Shown one piece after another: positions 1 through 4,476 of a stretch of DNA of 8,607 nucleotides. This stretch comes from Roseiarcus sp049514155 (GTDB lineage Bacteria; Pseudomonadota; Alphaproteobacteria; Rhizobiales; Beijerinckiaceae): positions 1 to 8,607 of the forward strand of contig NZ_JBEKVH010000158.1 of the NCBI RefSeq assembly GCF_049514155.1. The letters are read 5' to 3'. The position numbers and the translations under genes are program-made. Position 1 is the first letter of the stretch; each line of letters starts with the position of its first letter. The notes under the pieces were generated by a model, which saw only the letters and a list, made by a program, of their open reading frames with translations, searched no databases and had not been told where the DNA came from.

Positions 1-144
1 GTCGATGTCGAGCCCGTCCATCACCAGATGGTCGCCGAAACCGACCTTCAGTCCGCGCACGCGGATGACGACCTCGCCAACGCGCGCGCCCTCGTCGAGG
101 TCGGCCGGCGGCGGCGCGGCGGGGTTGGTCTCGGGCTCGGTCAA
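1..144 (-). CDS. mlaF: MlaF-type phospholipid ABC transporter ATPase, N-terminal fragment
   Basis: The first 48 codons of an ABC ATPase are visible; the rest lies beyond the left edge. After a Pro/Ala/Glu-rich leader (residues 1-24) comes VVIRVRGLKVGFGDHLVMDG, the usual first beta-strand and A-loop region of MlaF-like ATPases. The Walker A motif is not reached. The only start in this frame near the mlaE stop is TTG at 144-142, which overlaps the mlaE TGA by TTGA. No separate Shine-Dalgarno sequence is seen, so translational coupling to mlaE is likely. A later GTG at codon 29 is possible but would remove the first strand. In the Mla family this subunit powers phospholipid movement between inner and outer membranes with MlaE and an MCE-domain MlaD protein. 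The family call rests on a short stretch plus adjacency to mlaE; MlaD would be expected further left. Confidence 0.8.
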   Translation of the reverse strand, partial: MTEPETNPAAPPPADLDEGARVGEVVIRVRGLKVGFGDHLVMDGLDID

Positions 145-1274
145 TAGCGCACCGCGGCGAAGAACATGGCGAACAGCCCATCGAGCACGATCACCATGAA
201 GATGGATTTGACCACCGACGCGGTCACCTGCCGGCCGAGCGACTCGGCCGAACCGGCGACGGCGAAGCCCTCGATCGAGGCGATGAGGCCGATCACCAGC
301 GCCATGAACGGCGCCTTGATCAGGCCGACGGCGAAGGTGTTGAGGCCGATCGCGTCGTGCAGCCGCTGGACGAACACGACCGGCAGGATGTCGCCATAGA
401 CCCAGGCGACGCAGGCGCCGCCGACCAAGGCCGCCATGTCCGCGAGAAAGGTCAGCAGCGGCAGCGCCAGGATCAGCGCCAGGATGCGCGGAAGGATCAG
501 CACTTCCATCGGGTCGAGCGCCATGACCGTCAGGGCGTCGACCTCTTCGCGCATCTTCATCGAGCCGAGTTCGGCGGTGATCGCCGAGCCGGAGCGGCCG
601 GCGATCATGATCGAGGTCAGCAGCACGCCGAGTTCGCGCAGCACCAGGATGCCGATCAAGTCGACCGTGAACGGCGACGCGTTGAAGCGCGCGAGCTGGA
701 AGATGCCCTGCTGGGCGACGATCGCGCCGACGAGGAAATTGATCAGCAGAATGATCGGCGCGCTGCGCAGCGCGAAGATCTCGAGATGATAGAAGGTCGA
801 GGTCCAGCGCCAGCGCGGCGGACGGACGAGGACGGTCAGGCCGACCGAAACCATGCGGCCGAGGAAAGCGACGCCGCTGACGAAGTCGGCCCCCGCCCCG
901 TAGACGCTTTCGCCGATGTCGGCGAGCAGCGAAGTCAGCGTCGGCGGCTCGCGCGGCCCGGCTGTCTCGACCGGACGATAATGGGCTTCTTTGAGCAGGA
1001 TCGCGTGTTCGGGGCGCGCGCCGACCACCTGCGTCACGACGCCGCGGGCCACGAGCGCCTGCACCGAGCGGTCGATGACCCAGGCGCCGGCGGTGTCCAT
1101 GTGCTCGACGCCGGAAAGATCGATCAATACGTCGTGCGCGCCTTCGGCGTCGGCGACCAGCGCGTCGGCCCCGTTCTCGAGCCGCGCGCCGGCGTCGATG
1201 GTCCAACCGCCGGCCAAGTCCAGCCGGACCCCGGCGGCGGTCCGCTCGCAGGCGATGGCGGGGGCGATCGGCAT
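141..1274 (-). CDS. mlaE: MlaE-type lipid ABC transporter permease with N-terminal STAS domain
   Basis: A complete 377-residue inner-membrane permease. Residues about 8-100 form a STAS domain: IDLSGVEHMDTAGAWVIDRS at 51-70 is the typical strand-helix with the conserved D-T/S-A-G loop. Residues about 125-377 are the MlaE permease. Its hallmark block runs from RELGVLLTSIMIAGRSGSAI (213-232) through MKMREEVDALTVMALDP (239-255), and it ends in hydrophobic helices at about 263-293, 315-340 and 353-373. Longer than E. coli MlaE (about 260 residues) because the STAS domain, MlaB in E. coli, is fused to it, as is common in alphaproteobacteria. The ATG at 1274 follows GGAGG with a 4-nt spacer, which fixes the start. 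It overlaps the mlaF start by 4 nt. By family knowledge the complex moves phospholipids between inner and outer membrane for outer-membrane lipid asymmetry; substrate and direction are not shown by the sequence. Confidence 0.95.
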   Translation of the reverse strand: MPIAPAIACERTAAGVRLDLAGGWTIDAGARLENGADALVADAEGAHDVLIDLSGVEHMDTAGAWVIDRSVQALVARGVVTQVVGARPEHAILLKEAHYRPVETAGPREPPTLTSLLADIGESVYGAGADFVSGVAFLGRMVSVGLTVLVRPPRWRWTSTFYHLEIFALRSAPIILLINFLVGAIVAQQGIFQLARFNASPFTVDLIGILVLRELGVLLTSIMIAGRSGSAITAELGSMKMREEVDALTVMALDPMEVLILPRILALILALPLLTFLADMAALVGGACVAWVYGDILPVVFVQRLHDAIGLNTFAVGLIKAPFMALVIGLIASIEGFAVAGSAESLGRQVTASVVKSIFMVIVLDGLFAMFFAAVRY

Positions 1275-1400
1275 TGAGCCTCCGTCTGAGGCGCCCGGCG
1301 TGGCCGCGGCGCGGGCGACCCGCTTCGCGCGGCCCTTAAGAGCGCCAAGGCGACGCGGCGCGCGCGACCAGACTTCCGCCGATTTTGCGACCGCCTTCGG

Positions 1401-1429
1401 CTCTTAGCCGCCGCCGGCGGCGCTGTCGA
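1401..1429 (-). promoter_or_regulatory. Weak candidate promoter for mlaE
   Basis: On the minus strand TCGACA (1429-1424, five of six matches to TTGACA) is followed after exactly 17 bp by TAAGAG (1406-1401, three of six matches to TATAAT), about 127 bp upstream of the mlaE ATG. The spacer is itself a GCCGCC/GGCGGC palindrome. No better sigma-70 match is seen between 1275 and 1500. Alphaproteobacterial promoters are often poorly conserved, so this is only a candidate. Confidence 0.22.
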
Positions 1430-1512
1430 GGCGCAGGCGCGCGCTTCCCACGCGAATCAACCGCAAATTACCGGCCGGGTGGCGTGTCCCGTCAGGAGCG
1501 AAGCGAGCGAGA

Positions 1513-1552
1513 GCGAAAACAAAACCGGCACGAATCGGCGACGCGCGATTCG
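1513..1552. repeat. Palindromic intergenic repeat, copy 1
   Basis: A 40-bp unit: an A-rich lead (GCGAAAACAAAACCGGCA) followed by a perfect 7-bp inverted repeat CGAATCG (1531-1537) and CGATTCG (1546-1552) with an 8-nt loop. The CCGGCACGAATC core recurs exactly in copy 2, 156 bp away. The unit matches copy 3 at roughly 28 of 40 positions by eye. A small TCCGC/GCGGA hairpin follows directly at 1555-1569. The lead-plus-hairpin shape resembles REP-type elements, but the family is not one I can name. Confidence 0.55.
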
Positions 1553-1670
1553 AATCCGCATTTTGCGGAAAAGGCGAGTCGAATCCGCGGTGTCTCGCGG
1601 GCGACGGTAAACGCCCCGTCGCGGCGCCCGGTCCGTTGCGGACCTGAAACGGGACGGTCCGGGCGAAAGC

Positions 1671-1709
1671 GCGAACAAGCCCGGCACGAATCGCGGGCCG
1701 CGCGACTCG
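1671..1709. repeat. Palindromic intergenic repeat, copy 2
   Basis: A 39-bp unit with lead GCGAACAAGCCCGGCA and an inverted repeat CGAATCGCG (1687-1695) / CGCGACTCG (1701-1709), 9 bp with one mismatch (a G-U wobble in minus-strand RNA) and a 5-nt loop. Similarity to copies 1 and 3 extends somewhat to the left: GAAACGG and AAAGCGCG elements lie in similar positions before copies 2 and 3. Confidence 0.55.
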
Positions 1710-1833
1710 CTCCCACAGCGCGGCGCGAAGCAAGTCCGCCGAACGCCGCGCGCCGCCAAACGCGCGAGCATGGTTGAGGAGCGGTCAATCGCCGCGACCC
1801 GGCGCGGTCCCGGCGCGGGAAACGGCGGCCAAA

Positions 1834-1873
1834 GCGCGGACGAAAGCGGGTCGAATCGGCGTTGGCCGATTCG
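1834..1873. repeat. Palindromic intergenic repeat, copy 3; possible terminator of the XRE-cupin gene
   Basis: The best-preserved hairpin of the set: CGAATCGGC (1852-1860), loop GTTG, GCCGATTCG (1865-1873), a perfect 9-bp stem. It starts 21 nt past the stop codon of the minus-strand XRE-cupin gene, so it could form in that transcript and stop transcription or protect the 3' end. The minus-strand sequence after the stem (ACCCGCTTTCG) has no real U-tract, so a classical intrinsic terminator is not established. Confidence 0.5.
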
Positions 1874-1894
1874 CGCGCGTCATTCGCCGCGCCG

Positions 1895-2512
1895 TCAATC
1901 CATCGCCGCGGCTTTGAGGATGCACACCATCGTCGCCTGGGCGGTCGTCGCGCCGCGGTTGCGGATCGCGTGCGGGCGATCGCCGCGGTAGCGCAAAGTC
2001 TCGCCGGCGCGCGCGACCTCGATCACCTCGCCGACTTCGACCTCGAGCTCGCCCTCGAGCACCGACAGGCATTCGATCGAACCGCGCGGGTGCGGCTGCG
2101 AGCCGAGCGCGCCGCCCGGCTCGGCCTGAAAATCGTACCATTGCAGCCAGTCGACGGTTTTCAGCCAGCCGATCACCGCCAGCCGGCACAGGCCGTCGTC
2201 CGACACCAGGATCGGCGTCTCGCCGCGGCTGACGCGTTCGACGAACGGTCCTTCCTCGGTTCCATGCAGGATCGACCCGATCGAGACATCGAGCGCATGG
2301 GCGAGCCGCCAGATGGTGGTCAGGGTCGGATTGGTCTCATTGCGCTCGATTTGCGAGATGATCGACTTGGCGACGCCGGACTGGGCGGACAGGTCGGCGA
2401 GCGACTGGCCGGCGCTCCGGCGCAGCTTGGCGACGGTGCGGCCGAGCTGGCCCGACAGCGCCGCCGCGCCGGCTTCCAGCACCTTGGCCTTGTCCTTGCC
2501 CTCGACGCCCAT
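1895..2512 (-). CDS. XRE-family helix-turn-helix regulator with C-terminal cupin domain (SutR/YdcN-like)
   Basis: A complete 205-residue cytoplasmic transcription regulator. Residues about 24-82 are an XRE/Cro-C1 HTH: LADLSAQSGVAKSIISQIER (38-57) is the HTH itself, followed by NETNPTLTTIWRLAHALDV. Residues about 125-200 form a cupin barrel. It keeps part of the cupin metal motif (H141, E147, H181), so a bound metal or small ligand is possible but not certain. This HTH-cupin layout is that of SutR/YdcN and PuuR-type regulators, which sense small metabolites. The ATG at 2512 has GGAG 7 nt upstream and a TATAAT box 27 nt upstream, giving a leader of about 20 nt. It lies 80 bp downstream of the EamA gene on the same strand. 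Control of the SDR-EamA pair is a reasonable inference from position. The ligand is unknown. Confidence 0.9.
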   Translation of the reverse strand: MGVEGKDKAKVLEAGAAALSGQLGRTVAKLRRSAGQSLADLSAQSGVAKSIISQIERNETNPTLTTIWRLAHALDVSIGSILHGTEEGPFVERVSRGETPILVSDDGLCRLAVIGWLKTVDWLQWYDFQAEPGGALGSQPHPRGSIECLSVLEGELEVEVGEVIEVARAGETLRYRGDRPHAIRNRGATTAQATMVCILKAAAMD

Positions 2513-2538
2513 GTCCGCTCTCCGTTCGCCCGCGGCCC

Positions 2539-2574
2539 ATTATAGCGGGCGGCGTACGGAATATAGAACGGAAT
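2539..2574 (-). promoter_or_regulatory. Promoter of the XRE-cupin gene with tandem ACGGAAT repeat
   Basis: The minus strand carries a perfect TATAAT at 2544-2539. The hexamer 17 bp upstream (2567-2562, TCTATA) is a poor -35. Two identical heptamers, ACGGAAT on the plus strand at 2556-2562 and 2568-2574, flank that -35 position 12 bp apart, about one helical turn. This is an AT-rich island in GC-rich DNA. A regulator site, possibly for the encoded XRE protein itself, is inferred. Confidence 0.5.
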
Positions 2575-2592
2575 CGTCCGGCATTCGCGCGT

Positions 2593-3558
2593 TCACAGCG
2601 CTTCGACGGTCTCGGCCGGTTCGGCGGCGGGGCGGACGCCGCGCCGCCGTCGTTCGCGCCACAGGACCAGGACGCCCGCCCCCGCGACGACCGCCGCGCC
2701 GGCCAGGACCGCGGCCGACGGCGTCTCGGCGAAGAAGGCGTAGCCGAACGTCGCCGCCCAGATCATCGAGACATAGTCGAAGGCGGCGATGATGGAAGCG
2801 TCGGCGAAACGGTAGCTGTGAGTCATCAGGATCTGCCCGGCGCCGCCGAGCAGGCCGATCGACGCCAGCAGGCAGAATTCGAGCGCGTTCGGCGCGACGA
2901 ACGTCTGGCCGGCGAAGAAGTTCGCGCCGGGTGCGCCGCTCGGCCAGACAGCGGCGAGGATCAGCAGCGCGGCGCTGATCACCGCCGTCACCGTCGAGAA
3001 ATAGAAGACGATCGCTCCGGTCGCCTCGGAGCGCGTCAGCCGCCGGGTCTGGATCATCGCCACCGCCGAGCAGAACGCGCCGGCGAGCGCCACAGTCGCG
3101 CCGAGCGAATAGCCCGCCGTCGCGCCGGTCCCTTGGCCGAGGTCGTCGGACAGCATGACCAGCACGCCGACGAAGCCGATCCCGACCGCCGCCCAGCGAT
3201 AGGGCCGAACGATCTCGCCAAGCGTCAGCGCCGCCATCGGCACGACCAGCAGCGGCGTGGCGAAGGTGAAGGCGGTCGCGTCGGCGAGCGGCAGCAGCGA
3301 CAGCGCGATGAAATTGGCGAACATGCCGCCCGAGCCGGCGAGCGAGCGGCCGATGTGGCCGAGCTTGCGGCGGGTGCCGAGCGCGTGCGGGAATTCGCCC
3401 CGCCGCGTCAGCCAGACGACCAGCGTCGCCATGGCGAAGATCGAACGGAACAGCACGATCTCGCCGACCGGAAACCGCAACGAGACCGACTTGATGATCG
3501 CCGACATCGCCGCGAAGGCGAAAGTCGCGGCGATTTTGAGAACGATCCCGAGCAGCAT
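2593..3558 (-). CDS. EamA/DMT-family membrane transporter
   Basis: A complete 321-residue inner-membrane protein of the drug/metabolite transporter superfamily, made of two EamA repeats of about five helices each. Likely membrane segments are near residues 3-21, 33-50, 72-90, 93-113, 121-136, 149-169, 181-204, 226-246, 254-275 and 281-300. EamA-like landmarks include FRSIFAM (37-43) after helix 2's start, PLADATAFTFATPLLVV (90-106) in repeat 1 and ADASIIAAFDYVSMIWA (252-268) in repeat 2. The tail after 300 is Arg-rich and cytoplasmic, fitting the positive-inside rule. Members export amino acids, nucleotide-type metabolites or other small molecules; the substrate cannot be read here. The ATG at 3558 is 9 bp after the SDR stop. 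No good ribosome site lies at normal distance (GGGAG is too far upstream, inside the SDR end), so translational coupling in one operon is likely. Confidence 0.93.
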   Translation of the reverse strand: MLLGIVLKIAATFAFAAMSAIIKSVSLRFPVGEIVLFRSIFAMATLVVWLTRRGEFPHALGTRRKLGHIGRSLAGSGGMFANFIALSLLPLADATAFTFATPLLVVPMAALTLGEIVRPYRWAAVGIGFVGVLVMLSDDLGQGTGATAGYSLGATVALAGAFCSAVAMIQTRRLTRSEATGAIVFYFSTVTAVISAALLILAAVWPSGAPGANFFAGQTFVAPNALEFCLLASIGLLGGAGQILMTHSYRFADASIIAAFDYVSMIWAATFGYAFFAETPSAAVLAGAAVVAGAGVLVLWRERRRRGVRPAAEPAETVEAL

Positions 3559-3567
3559 TGGACTGGT

Positions 3568-4344
3568 TCAGAGCGCTCCCGGGAAGGCGCCGCCGTCGAT
3601 CAGGATGTTCTGGCCGGTGAGGTAGCCGGCCGAGGCGCTGGCGAGGAACGCGCACAGCGCGCCGAATTCCTCCGGCCGGCCGAAGCGGCCGGCGGGGATC
3701 GCGGCCTCGCGCCGCGCGCGCAGAGCCGCCGCGTCTTCGCCGTTTGCCGCCGACTTGGCGAGGGTGACGCGGATGCGGTCGGTGTCGAACGCGCCGGGCT
3801 GGATCGAATTGATGGTGACGTTACGGCTGGCGTAGGCGCGCGCGCTGGCGGCGACGAAGGCGGTGAGCCCGGCGCGGGCGCCCGACGAGACGTCGAGGCC
3901 GGCGAGCGGCGCGCGCACCGAGGACGAAGTGATGTTGACGATGCGGCCGAAGCCGCGCGCCGCCATGCCCGGCAGCGCGCGCTGGATCAGCGCGATCGGC
4001 GTCAGCATGTTGGCCTCGAGTCCGGCGAGGATCATCTCGCGGGTCAGATCGACGAACGCGGCCGGCGGCGGCCCGCCGTTGTTGTTGACGAGAATGTCGG
4101 GCTCGGGACAGGCGGCGAACAGCGCGTCGCGCGTCGCCGGATCGTCGAGATCGCCGCAAACGGCGAAAACCTCGGCGCCGGTCGCGGCGCGGATCTCTTT
4201 CGCCGTCTCGGCGAGCCGCGCCGGGTCGCGGCCGTTGATCGTCACGGCGCAACCCGCCTCGGCCAACGCGCTCGCGCAGGCTTTGCCGAGCCCGCGACTC
4301 GACGCGCAGACGATCGCCTTGCGGCCCTTGACCCCCAGATCCAT
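3568..4344 (-). CDS. Atypical short-chain dehydrogenase/reductase (SDR) lacking the Tyr-Lys catalytic pair
   Basis: A complete 258-residue Rossmann-fold protein of normal SDR length, cytoplasmic. Cofactor side: ASSRGLG at 14-20 stands for TGxxxGxG, with R39 of NGRD after the second strand suggesting NADP(H), and VNNNGGPPP at 86-94 stands for NNAG. Catalytic side: ITSSS at 138-142 supplies the serine, but where YxxxK is expected 12-13 residues later the sequence is S153-S-G-A-R157 (within GLDVSSGARAG). Both Tyr and Lys are therefore replaced. The C-terminal YLTGQNILIDGG (241-252) is normal. From memory this matches the BKR-like SDR subgroup (CDD cd05344) described as deviating from the NAD motif and catalytic tetrad. 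Such proteins are often named FabG-like or 3-oxoacyl-ACP reductase; I would not assign that reaction. The ATG at 4344 has GGAGG 5 nt upstream. It is the first gene of a probable operon with the EamA transporter. Confidence 0.92.
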   Translation of the reverse strand: MDLGVKGRKAIVCASSRGLGKACASALAEAGCAVTINGRDPARLAETAKEIRAATGAEVFAVCGDLDDPATRDALFAACPEPDILVNNNGGPPPAAFVDLTREMILAGLEANMLTPIALIQRALPGMAARGFGRIVNITSSSVRAPLAGLDVSSGARAGLTAFVAASARAYASRNVTINSIQPGAFDTDRIRVTLAKSAANGEDAAALRARREAAIPAGRFGRPEEFGALCAFLASASAGYLTGQNILIDGGAFPGAL

Positions 4345-4386
4345 CCTCGCCTCCCGAGCGGCGCCTCCGCTTTCGCCGTTCCGGGG

Positions 4387-4399
4387 CGACTTTTGGTCG
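4387..4399. promoter_or_regulatory. Small dyad upstream of the SDR gene
   Basis: CGAC (4387-4390) and GTCG (4396-4399) form a short inverted repeat around TTTTG, about 45-55 bp upstream of the SDR start, in the 132-bp gap that must hold the promoter of the SDR-EamA operon. It is a candidate operator only. No clear -35/-10 pair is seen in this gap. Confidence 0.2.
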
Positions 4400-4460
4400 A
4401 AATCGGCGCGCGAGGCCAGCAGAACCGATCCGCCGGCGGCGGCGGCTCACTTAGACGCGC

Positions 4461-4474
4461 TCACGATCGCGTGA
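4461..4474 (-). terminator. Short stem-loop just after the GGDEF-EAL stop codon
   Basis: TCACG-ATCG-CGTGA forms a perfect 5-bp stem with a 4-nt loop, starting 2 nt beyond the TAA of the minus-strand GGDEF-EAL gene. No U-tract follows. It may be a weak terminator or 3'-end structure, or chance. Confidence 0.25.
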
Positions 4475-4476
4475 TG

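Larger units (their letters stand above)
1275..1894. other. 620-bp intergenic region without a convincing gene
   Basis: This gap lies between the end of the XRE-cupin gene and the start of mlaE, both on the minus strand. The open frames in it (up to about 134 codons, both strands) have Arg/Ala/Pro/Ser-dominated translations, lack recognisable domains and lack good ribosome sites, so I read them as GC-driven noise. It does contain three copies of a palindromic repeat (1513-1873, listed separately), a TCCGC-ATTTT-GCGGA hairpin at 1555-1569, a GTCCG-TTG-CGGAC hairpin at 1631-1643, a second TCGAATCCGC at 1579-1588 (first at 1550-1559), and presumably the mlaE promoter near the left end. Confidence 0.6.

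Noticed and set aside
357..1277. 306-codon plus-strand open frame opposite mlaE
   Set aside because: Antisense shadow; Asp/Arg/Gln-rich translation, and the MlaE signature on the other strand is unmistakable.
1545..1560. GATTCGAATCC resembling a tRNA T-arm loop
   Set aside because: No matching acceptor, D or anticodon arms around it on either strand; the motif belongs to the palindromic repeat.
1385..1788. Several overlapping 98- to 130-codon frames on both strands in the intergenic gap
   Set aside because: Arg/Ala/Pro/Ser-rich, no domain and no good ribosome site. The internal peptide similarity (PIRAG[FL]V repeated) comes from the palindromic DNA repeat, not from a protein repeat.
1513..1873. 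CRISPR array
   Set aside because: Only three copies, too diverged, and spaced about 120 bp apart edge to edge, far longer than CRISPR spacers. No cas gene is present.
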